Shown: positions 57,847-64,000 of the stretch, piece by piece | How positions within the stretch are numbered: position 1 is the first letter of the stretch | How the letters are laid out: every line of letters starts with the position of its first letter | Origin: Phycisphaeraceae bacterium | GTDB taxonomy: Bacteria; Planctomycetota; Phycisphaerae; Phycisphaerales; UBA1924 | Direction: 5' to 3' | DNA: 64,000 nucleotides | Assembly (NCBI GenBank): GCA_019636555.1 | Contig: JAHBXH010000001.1 | Location: 1,240,001 to 1,304,000, forward strand | Made by a program: the position numbers and the translations under genes | The notes under the pieces: generated by a model | The model's input: the letters and a program-made list of their open reading frames with translations, nothing else | The model's database searches: none | What the model was told of the DNA's origin: nothing

Positions 57847-59931
57847 TCAGCCCGCCGGGGACGGGGTTGGGCTTTCTGCATGCTCAGCGGGCTGTGACGG
57901 CGTTGTGACAGGCGCGGGGGATGTGGCCGGCGTCTGGGCGGGGCTTTCCTCCTCGTCTGAGCCCCTTGTGAGATCAACAAACTTCATTCTGTCTCTCATC
58001 GCCGAATAGCCGAAGGCGTCACGCATCGACTTCATGGGAAGTTCTTTGGCGGCATAGATCGCCCCGAATGAATCCGCTTCGTTTCGCATGCGCTCCACGC
58101 TGACCGGCGCCCGCCCGATCAGTTGAACGATCGCGACCGTCAGCGGCTTGGGCATCACGATCGCGAGCGTTCGGTCGTCCGCCGGATAGTCGATGATCGG
58201 CTTGAGGGGGTCGAGCTTCTTCGCGGCGTTCATCACCGCTTCGCGATACTCGGGTTGATTGAACGTCGAGTCGGCTCCTTGGATGTTGTTCGCCGTGACC
58301 GCGATCTTGCGGCGCTGAACCGGGGCCGATGCACCCGGAAATGCCTGGGTGAAATAGCGGGCGACCCCGTCAAGACCCTCGGTCGTCGCGATCGTGCGCA
58401 TCAGTTCTGCCTGTGCCGAAAGCTTGTCGAACTGGTCGAGCGCCTTCGCGTCGATCTCCACCTGGGCACGAACCTCTTCAAGATTCGCGGGCGGCTCGTC
58501 CTTGCGGGCTTCCAGCACGATGAAGTAATACCGGTTGCCTTGCGAATCCTGTGCGTAGGTGTCGAATGGGACGCCGACCTGAATTGTCACATCCGAATCG
58601 TTCCCTGCGATCTCGCGCACGCGGAACGCGAGTTCCGGCAGCGGAAACTGCTTCGATCCGACACGCACCACCGAGTCGCCGATGCCGGCGATTCCCGTGA
58701 GTTCGGCGCGGGTGAGGAATTGATCCGACTTGACAACAACCTGCGGCAGCGGAATCGTGACCCCGCCAATCTCCTTGGCGTTCGTCACAGTGAGCTGCGC
58801 CAGCTGCTCCATGCGCGGCATGCGGCTGAGCCAGTCCGGGGGAAGCACGCGATAGCCGCCCTTTGTCTCGATCTTCCCGAGCATTCGGATCGTTTCGGCT
58901 TTCACCGCCTTGTCGATCGTGGAAAGAATGGATTCGACGCGCTGTTCTCGCAGCTCGTCTTCAACTCTGGTACGTTCGGCCGCGAAGTCTCCCGGAAATT
59001 TGTCGCGGTTCTGGCGCCAGTACTTGTTGACCTCGACGGGATCGAGCACGACGCTCGCGGCGATCGCGGCGCGGTCGATCGTCATCCACTCCAGCTTGAT
59101 ACGCGCCGGGAGGCGATAACCGAACCCGTGATCGCCGTCGCCCCGCTTCACGTCCTTGAACTCGTTGAAGAGCTTCTGCACAAGCTCCGGCGAAGGCGGC
59201 GCACCGAGCGGCGCGATGACTTTGGCGAGCATCAGCGTCTGGTCGACGTACACGACATCGCCCGATTCGTCCGCCTCCAGCAGCGCGCGCTTGTCCGAGA
59301 CGCGATGGGCCTCGCGCCACGCCGTTTGCATGCGACCGATCGCGTTTGCCTTCGCGAGCGCGAGCTGCACATCACGGTCTGAGACGTGCGCCGTACGCGA
59401 CGCTTGTGCGACCGCGATGTCCATCCGCTTCCCGGCTTCTTCTTCGATGGCCTTGCGCTTCACCGGGTCGGAAAGCTCCTGGTTTGCAAGCATGTCGAGA
59501 TATTGCGGCGCCTGGCGCAGAAAGGGATTGCGCTGGAGCGCCGCGCCCTTGGCGAGCTGCGGAACGAGCAGGCCGTCGCGCAGGTCCTTCGCAAACTGCT
59601 TCCCGTCATCGAGCGTCGCCATGAACCCGCCGTCCTGCGCCGCCCGGGAGAGGAGAAGCCAGTGCCGCTCATTCTCCGCGCCGAAAAGCTCCTTCGCGAG
59701 ATCAAACCGCAAGCCGATCGGATCGAGCAAAGACCGGAGCACGTCGTACTCGTTCCGCGCCCGGTTCATGTCGGCGGCGGTGACGGACGATCCCTTGACC
59801 GTCGCCACCTTGCGCGAGAGTTGATCGCCGATGAAGAGCTGATTGGCCTGCGGCACGATGAACGCGACCATCAGCACCACGCCGAAGGCTACGAGCATGT
59901 ACTGCCGGTATTTGTTGATGACTTTGACCAT
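57847..59931 (-). CDS. PpiD/SurA-like membrane-anchored folding factor
   Basis: The 694-residue protein has one N-terminal membrane anchor (about 12-32) and a periplasmic body. Its first domain (about 40-210) looks like the SurA/PpiD N-terminal chaperone domain (K-G-S-S-V-T-A-A-D-M and helices to residue 200). A second helical region continues to 360. A parvulin PPIase domain is not clear, although V-G-V-P-F-D-T-Y-A-Q-D-S-Q-G-N-R-Y-Y-F-I-V-L-E resembles part of PpiD after it. The last 35 residues are Pro/Ser/Ala-rich. A chaperone role is likely; isomerase activity is doubtful. Confidence 0.72.
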   Translation of the reverse strand: MVKVINKYRQYMLVAFGVVLMVAFIVPQANQLFIGDQLSRKVATVKGSSVTAADMNRARNEYDVLRSLLDPIGLRFDLAKELFGAENERHWLLLSRAAQDGGFMATLDDGKQFAKDLRDGLLVPQLAKGAALQRNPFLRQAPQYLDMLANQELSDPVKRKAIEEEAGKRMDIAVAQASRTAHVSDRDVQLALAKANAIGRMQTAWREAHRVSDKRALLEADESGDVVYVDQTLMLAKVIAPLGAPPSPELVQKLFNEFKDVKRGDGDHGFGYRLPARIKLEWMTIDRAAIAASVVLDPVEVNKYWRQNRDKFPGDFAAERTRVEDELREQRVESILSTIDKAVKAETIRMLGKIETKGGYRVLPPDWLSRMPRMEQLAQLTVTNAKEIGGVTIPLPQVVVKSDQFLTRAELTGIAGIGDSVVRVGSKQFPLPELAFRVREIAGNDSDVTIQVGVPFDTYAQDSQGNRYYFIVLEARKDEPPANLEEVRAQVEIDAKALDQFDKLSAQAELMRTIATTEGLDGVARYFTQAFPGASAPVQRRKIAVTANNIQGADSTFNQPEYREAVMNAAKKLDPLKPIIDYPADDRTLAIVMPKPLTVAIVQLIGRAPVSVERMRNEADSFGAIYAAKELPMKSMRDAFGYSAMRDRMKFVDLTRGSDEEESPAQTPATSPAPVTTPSQPAEHAESPTPSPAG

Positions 59932-60034
59932 GTGGATTCCGCGAAAGAACCCGGGTCCCTGCCCGGGGTGGAGATCATAGAGAACCAGGCAAAGAAGAAC
60001 GCCCGGCCCGTGAACATCGGACCGGGCGGAGAAA

Positions 60035-60060
60035 GCGGGAAAAGGGGCTTGGGCAGCCCC
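60035..60060 (-). terminator. Rho-independent terminator of rpsD
   Basis: GGGGCT (60044-60049) and AGCCCC (60055-60060) form a hairpin just after the rpsD stop; read on the minus strand TTTTCCC follows. A second stem-loop at 60001-60027 (10 bp with one G-T wobble) lies behind it. Confidence 0.75.
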
Positions 60061-60067
60061 CGTTTGT

Positions 60068-60667
60068 TTAGCGGTAGAACTCGACGATAAGGTTCGCGTT
60101 CACATCGAAGGGGATCTGGTCCGTTGTCGGCATCGCGACAACCTTGACCGTCATCTCCGACGGATTGAACTCGATCCAGCCGGCGACTTCGAGCCCGGCG
60201 AGCGACTCCATCGCCTCCTTGCCGAGCTTCTGGGCCTTCTCCTTCAGGGTGATCACGTCGCCGACGCGCACGACGTATGACGGACGGTCGACCTTCTTGC
60301 CGTTGACGCGGACGTGTCCGTGAACGACCATCTGGCGTGCCGCCCAGATCGTCCGCGCAAGGCCCGCACGACGCACGACGTTGTCGAGGCGACGCTCGAG
60401 GAGTTGCATGAGCAGGTCGCCGGTGTTGCCCGGGCGACGGCTCGCTTCCGCGAGAATGCGCCGGAACTGGGCTTCCTGCACGCAGTAGTGGAACTTGACC
60501 TTTTGCTTCTCGTTCAGGCGGACGCCGTAGTCGCGCAGGCGCCGGCCGCGGAAGCCGTGCATGCCGTTGGCTTGCAACTGGCGCTTCGAGGTGTGCTTGG
60601 GGGTGTCGACGATCGGGGTGCCGACGCGACGAGACAACTTGAGCTTGGGACCGGTATAACGGGCCAT
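60068..60667 (-). CDS. rpsD: 30S ribosomal protein S4
   Basis: S4 is a primary 16S rRNA binder. The protein shows M-A-R-Y-T-G-P-K, G-M-H-G-F-R-G-R-R-L-R-D-Y-G-V-R-L-N-E-K-Q-K, L-L-x-L-L-E-R-R-L-D-N-V-V-R-R-A-G-L-A and an S4 domain with V-V-H-G-H-V-R-V-N-G-K-K-V. The length (199) is normal. The ATG has GGAGG about 6 bases upstream. The zinc Cys motif of some S4 proteins is absent. It stands alone rather than in the alpha operon. Confidence 0.97.
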   Translation of the reverse strand: MARYTGPKLKLSRRVGTPIVDTPKHTSKRQLQANGMHGFRGRRLRDYGVRLNEKQKVKFHYCVQEAQFRRILAEASRRPGNTGDLLMQLLERRLDNVVRRAGLARTIWAARQMVVHGHVRVNGKKVDRPSYVVRVGDVITLKEKAQKLGKEAMESLAGLEVAGWIEFNPSEMTVKVVAMPTTDQIPFDVNANLIVEFYR

Positions 60668-60909
60668 CGAAAACCTCCGTCCTCACCCGCTAGCCAAATC
60701 GCTTTGGCGTCGCCGCGGGGGGTGCTGGTCGTGGATCCAGGAGGAACCAAGCCAGCGATCTTGAACAAGCCGGGAAACCGAGACTTCGGGACCGGCGATC
60801 CGGGAAACCGGTGCGGCAAGCCGACCGGTACAGGGGTGAATTGAAGGCCGCTCTTTCGCTCCGGTCAATCTTCACATTGCCCGTCCGGAAGGGCATCAGC
60901 GGGCATCGC

Positions 60910-60915
60910 TAGACT
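60910..60915 (+). promoter_or_regulatory. Putative -10 box (TAGACT) of purF, leaderless type
   Basis: TAGACT ends 7 bases before the purF ATG at 60923. Confidence 0.45.
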
Positions 60916-60922
60916 CCGCGCG

Positions 60923-62455
60923 ATGTCTCGGCGCGTGCCACTCCAAGTTCTTTCGCGGTCAATTCAAGAGAGCAAGGCTGCGCACCACGCCGAAACGCTT
61001 CCTGCCTACGAAAAAAAAGAAAAATGCGGCGTCATCGCCGTCTGGGGTGCTCCGGATGCGGCGCGCAAGACTTATCTCGCGCTGTACGCCCAGCAGCATC
61101 GGGGGCAGGAATCCGCGGGAATCTCCGTTTCCGACGGCAAGAAGCTCGTTTGCCACACCGGGATGGGCCTGATTCCCGAAGTCTTCACGCAGGATGTGCT
61201 CGAAGACCTTGCCGCGCATCCAGCGGTCGGTGCGATCGGGCACAACCGCTATTCCACCGCCGGCGGCTCGATGCTCTGCAACGCGCAGCCCTTGCTCACG
61301 GCGTATGTCGGTGGACAGGTCGCACTCGGGCACAACGGCAATCTGATCAACGCCGAGGCTCTGCGGCTGGAATTCGAGCGTGCAGGTCACCTGTTTCAGA
61401 CGACCAGCGACACCGAAGTCATTATCCATTTACTGGCGTCGCCTCAACAACAGAGCCAGCCTGATCCGCTCGCCGCCACGCTCCGGCGTTTGCAGGGCGC
61501 GTTCAGCCTCGTCTTTCTGTTCCCGGATCGCATCGAACTCGCGCGCGATCCGTGGGGATGGCGCCCGCTTGTGATCGGAAAATTGCCGGGCGGGGGCGGG
61601 GGCGGGGGCGAGGGTGGGGGTGGAGTTGTCGCTGCAAGCGAGACGGTCGCGCTCGATGTGCTCGGGGCGGAATTCATCCGCGAGGTCGAGCCGGGCGAGA
61701 TCGTGACGGTTTCTGCCAAAGGAATCGAGAGCCGCCGCTTCGCGCCTGTCGCGCAGCCGCCGGCGCACTGCGTTTTCGAGCACGTCTATTTCGCAAACCC
61801 CGCGAGCACGATCTTCGGGCAGAACGTGCAGATCACGCGCGAGTCGCTCGGCGCGCGGCTCGCGAAAGAGGCGCCGGTGCTCGCCGACTTCGTAATGCCG
61901 ATGCCCGATTCGGGTCGGAGCGCCGCCCACGGGTACGCGCAGGCGAGCGGGCTTCCGTATCGCGAGGGCATCGTGCCGAATCGCTACGTCGGCCGAACGT
62001 TTATCAAGCCCTCGCAGGCCGAGCGCATCGCCGCGGTGCGGCTCAAGCTCAACGTCATCGCCGACATCGTGCGCGGGAAAAAGGTTGTGGTGGTGGACGA
62101 TTCCATTGTCCGCGGCACGACGACCAAGGCCAAGATGGACCAGATCCGCCAGGCCGGTGCGAAGGAGATCCACCTTCGCATCAGTTGCCCGCCGATCCGC
62201 CACCCGTGCTACTTCGGGGTCGATTTCGCCACGCGCGATCAGCTCATCGCGCACAATCGCAGCATCGAGGAGGTGCGGCAATTCCTCGGCGTCGACTCGC
62301 TCCGCTACCTCTCGCTCGAAGGCCTGCTCTCGTGCATGGTCCGACCCGCGCCGAACTACTGCACGGCTTGCTACAGCGGCAACTATCGGCTCGATCCGGA
62401 AAAGCCGGAGACGGGTGAGATTGTCGAGGGTGAGCAGATGAAGATGTTTGGGTGA
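60923..62455 (+). CDS. purF: Amidophosphoribosyltransferase with Gly-rich insertion
   Basis: PurF makes phosphoribosylamine in the first committed purine step. A propeptide of 34 residues precedes the catalytic Cys35 (K-C-G-V-I-A-V). Motifs are Q-Q-H-R-G-Q-E-S-A-G-I, G-H-N-R-Y-S-T-A-G, and the PRPP loop V-V-D-D-S-I-V-R-G-T-T. Cysteines at A-H-C-V-F-E-H-V-Y-F, C-Y-F-G-V-D and Y-C-T-A-C match the 4Fe-4S ligands of the Bacillus type. Residues about 222-233 are a Gly run with one Glu, between the strands that normally hold a short loop; it is encoded by a G-rich simple repeat. Confidence 0.95.
   Translation: MSRRVPLQVLSRSIQESKAAHHAETLPAYEKKEKCGVIAVWGAPDAARKTYLALYAQQHRGQESAGISVSDGKKLVCHTGMGLIPEVFTQDVLEDLAAHPAVGAIGHNRYSTAGGSMLCNAQPLLTAYVGGQVALGHNGNLINAEALRLEFERAGHLFQTTSDTEVIIHLLASPQQQSQPDPLAATLRRLQGAFSLVFLFPDRIELARDPWGWRPLVIGKLPGGGGGGGEGGGGVVAASETVALDVLGAEFIREVEPGEIVTVSAKGIESRRFAPVAQPPAHCVFEHVYFANPASTIFGQNVQITRESLGARLAKEAPVLADFVMPMPDSGRSAAHGYAQASGLPYREGIVPNRYVGRTFIKPSQAERIAAVRLKLNVIADIVRGKKVVVVDDSIVRGTTTKAKMDQIRQAGAKEIHLRISCPPIRHPCYFGVDFATRDQLIAHNRSIEEVRQFLGVDSLRYLSLEGLLSCMVRPAPNYCTACYSGNYRLDPEKPETGEIVEGEQMKMFG
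61588..61624 (+). repeat. G-rich simple repeat in the purF frame
   Basis: A run of GGGGGC-type units (with G4 to G5 tracts) encodes seven Gly, one Glu and four Gly. It keeps the frame and does not disturb flanking motifs. The tracts fit a G-quadruplex pattern on the coding strand. Confidence 0.75.
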
Positions 62456-62509
62456 GTGCGAGAACTCGGTCGGGCGCTCTCGCCTCGCCGATTCGGCCGT
62501 CGAAATTCA

Positions 62510-62515
62510 TATGAT
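62510..62515 (+). promoter_or_regulatory. Putative -10 box (TATGAT) of the first zinc-ribbon gene, leaderless type
   Basis: TATGAT ends 6 bases before GTG 62522, which decides the start. Confidence 0.48.
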
Positions 62516-62521
62516 CAGCCT

Positions 62522-63142
62522 GTGCGTAAGCGGCTGATGTTGAGATCGAATCCGTCTCGAGTTCAATCAGGGCCGTCGTCGTTCTGGGGATGGAAGGTGC
62601 GCGATCATCGCGACAACGTGCATTTGTTTGGAGCGAAGAACGCTCCTCACGGCAGGCGGGCTGCAGAGGTCAGAAAGACATATCGGCGACAATGGAAAGA
62701 AATCAGGATCGGCGTAAGACGAATGCGGCTTAGCGACTGGAACCTGCTCGCGAGCTTCGCATTGCCCGGTTTGATCGTGTACGGAGTTGTGATAGGGCTC
62801 ACGGAGTGCGCGTTGCCCCTCGGACGGGTGCTTTTGCCCCGGTACTTTGATCCGAAATCTGCTCAAGCGCGGCCAATGAGTGACTTATACGTGAGTATTT
62901 CGCTGGCAATTCTGTTTTGGCTTGCAGTGGCCGTCGGGGCCTGGACTTTTTTGCATTGGATGTTCCGACGGTGGACGATCCCACAACTCGCGCGCATCAA
63001 GTTGCTGGAGGGGCTTTGCGCGTCTTGCGGGTATCCGATTCGAAAGCTTCCCGCCGCTTCTGATGGCTGCACGGTGTGCCCCGAATGCGGCGCCGCGTGG
63101 AAGCTGGTACAGACGATCAGCGGAACCGGGAACCGCGAATGA
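62522..63142 (+). CDS. Membrane protein with C-terminal zinc ribbon (tandem paralog 1)
   Basis: The 206-residue protein has an N-terminal soluble part with W-K-V-R-D-H-R-D, two membrane segments (about residues 78-95 and 125-145) and a C-terminal four-Cys ribbon, C-A-S-C-G-Y...C-P-E-C-G-A-A-W-K-L. The first 50 residues align by eye with paralogs 2 and 3 (motif V-x-D-x-R followed by a charged stretch). GTG 62522 lies 6 bases after TATGAT. No function is known; the ribbon probably binds zinc on the cytosolic side. The stop overlaps the next start as ATGA. Confidence 0.7.
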   Translation: MRKRLMLRSNPSRVQSGPSSFWGWKVRDHRDNVHLFGAKNAPHGRRAAEVRKTYRRQWKEIRIGVRRMRLSDWNLLASFALPGLIVYGVVIGLTECALPLGRVLLPRYFDPKSAQARPMSDLYVSISLAILFWLAVAVGAWTFLHWMFRRWTIPQLARIKLLEGLCASCGYPIRKLPAASDGCTVCPECGAAWKLVQTISGTGNRE

Positions 63143-63648
63143 ATGCCGATGATTCCGAAATCGCGAAGCGCGTGCCCACGGGTTGGTGGTTCTTTGGCGC
63201 AACGGTCATCGACGATCGCGGCAGGCCGTTTCGATTTAGTCGCGGAACACGCGAAGAACGTCAAGCAGCACGTGCACGACTCGCCACACTTCCGATATCC
63301 CAACTTCCGCCGAGGAAATGGACAGATTCTGCTGGTCCACTCCTGTCAATAGCAATTGCGTTGCTAGTCGTGTGGAATAGCTGGACATCGCACGGAACAC
63401 TCAGGTGGTCGGACTTGATCTTGCTTGGCGTTATCGTCGCAGTCTCGTTGCTCTCACTAACGAAATGGTCGCCGTTGCCGGTAGGGCCGCGGATTGCAAT
63501 TGAGGCTCACAATCGTCTCGTTCGCGGGTGTTGTGCCGCATGCTCCTATGAGCTTCAGGATCTGAAGGAAAAAGAGATTTCGATCTGTCCCGAATGCGGG
63601 GCCGCGTGGAAACTAAACGCTCCGCCATCCGAAAGAGAACCCGCGTGA
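63139..63648 (+). CDS. Membrane protein with C-terminal zinc ribbon (tandem paralog 2)
   Basis: The 169-residue protein repeats the architecture of its upstream neighbour: a soluble start with T-V-I-D-D-R-G-R, two membrane segments (about 66-82 and 92-110) and a ribbon C-C-A-A-C-S-Y...C-P-E-C-G-A-A-W-K-L. Twelve of the last 13 ribbon positions match paralog 1 in spirit. It begins ATG at 63139, overlapping the stop of paralog 1 by 4 bases, and its own stop overlaps the start of paralog 3. Function unknown. Confidence 0.7.
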   Translation: MNADDSEIAKRVPTGWWFFGATVIDDRGRPFRFSRGTREERQAARARLATLPISQLPPRKWTDSAGPLLSIAIALLVVWNSWTSHGTLRWSDLILLGVIVAVSLLSLTKWSPLPVGPRIAIEAHNRLVRGCCAACSYELQDLKEKEISICPECGAAWKLNAPPSEREPA

Positions 63649-64000
63649 GCGAAACGCGTGCGCCAGCTTCTCGCTTCCTGCCCGATCCGGTCAAACCCGG
63701 CCCGTTCGGCCTCCGCTACACGGTCCTCGATCATCGTGGAATGAGGCGTCCCCTTGCAAGCGCAACGTGGGCCGAACGTGTGGCCCACGCTCCGAATGCC
63801 GGACGTTTTCTCCCCAAGTTCCCGATGAGCGCTTCGACGATCGGACTAATACTGCTCGTAGTTGCCGCGACGTTCGCGATGCAGGATGCCGGCTCGCGGC
63901 TTGCAGCTACCTTTTCGCCGGGATCATCGGTCGCAAAGACCGCGATTCAGTTGCTCGGCCTGTTCGGTCCGCTCTTGTTCACCGTGGTCCTTCTCCTCGC
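63645..64000 (+). CDS. Third tandem membrane protein of the zinc-ribbon family (cut by the window edge)
   Basis: A GTG at 63645 overlaps the stop of paralog 2 (GTGA) and the frame stays open to the edge, 118 codons. Its start R-Y-T-V-L-D-H-R-G-M-R-R-P matches the T-V-x-D-x-R-G motif of paralog 2, followed by A-E-R-V, then two hydrophobic segments (about residues 67-85 and 102-118). The zinc ribbon would lie beyond the window. It probably belongs to the same translationally coupled array. Confidence 0.65.
   Translation, partial: MSETRAPASRFLPDPVKPGPFGLRYTVLDHRGMRRPLASATWAERVAHAPNAGRFLPKFPMSASTIGLILLVVAATFAMQDAGSRLAATFSPGSSVAKTAIQLLGLFGPLLFTVVLLL

Noticed and set aside
1..64000. CRISPR array, rRNA operon, prophage or integrated plasmid
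   Set aside because: No regularly spaced repeats, rRNA-like stretch, integrase, phage structural or plasmid replication genes were seen.

Overview
This is a GC-rich, gene-dense bacterial chromosome segment, probably from a planctomycete of the Phycisphaerae type. This is inferred from several traits seen together: two secreted proteins with a C-terminal Pro/Gly-Ala-Leu sorting tail ending in an Arg run (PEP-CTERM-like), an oversized secretin, small membrane proteins ending in a CPECG zinc ribbon, lipid A and heptose genes (lpxK, hldE) that imply an outer membrane, and MAGS-type N-terminus on a sigma factor. No rRNA, phage, integrase, transposase gene or CRISPR array was seen. One tRNA-Leu(UAA) is present.

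Layout. 1-8 kb: tail of a probable pseudopilin gene, nnrD and tatD diverging, lgt, galE, an unknown, and a large YyaL-type thioredoxin-domain protein with a DsbD-like tail. 8-12.8 kb: minus-strand bfn-truD-HAD operon, nnrE, a 138-bp MITE-like element and a glycosyltransferase. 12.8-20.9 kb: TonB-like protein, secreted unknown, flavin reductase, first PEP-CTERM protein, mdh, CpeT-FKBP fusion, DnaJ-type chaperone. 20.9-30.5 kb: mnmG, Kef-type antiporter, UVR-motif protein, sigma-70 factor preceded by a Cys-rich small ORF, secreted unknown plus trxB, dtd, ACT protein. 30.7-34.7 kb: erpA-type carrier, second PEP-CTERM protein, iscU/iscS, and an anti-sigma kinase/STAS pair. 34.8-47.6 kb: giant secretin, unknown, coaX, short MnmE-like GTPase, TPR protein, rluA-type synthase, serS and an FHA-GspE fusion. 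47.6-64 kb: nitrilase, maf-lpxK-hldE operon, quinone reductase, trpF, rplS, trmD, rpsP, tRNA-Leu, DUF4396 protein, fur, luxR-type regulator, PpiD-like protein, rpsD, purF and three tandem zinc-ribbon membrane proteins, the last cut by the window edge.

The genes are mostly housekeeping: tRNA modification (mnmG, truD, rluA-like, trmD, dtd, MnmE-like), envelope assembly (lgt, lpxK, hldE, galE, type II secretion parts), Fe-S assembly, NAD(P)H repair, thiol redox and folding. Secretion genes (pseudopilin, secretin, GspE) are scattered rather than in one operon.

The most unusual global signal is transcriptional. At least 18 genes have a TANNNT box only 5 to 9 bases before the start codon, often exactly TACGCT, with no Shine-Dalgarno sequence between. 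This predicts widespread leaderless mRNAs. In contrast, the two PEP-CTERM genes have sigma-70-like promoters, about 70-nt leaders with two tandem hairpins, and good ribosome binding sites. Other points are domain fusions, in-frame repeat insertions in rluA-like, purF and coaX, and a CoaX lacking its first conserved Asp.
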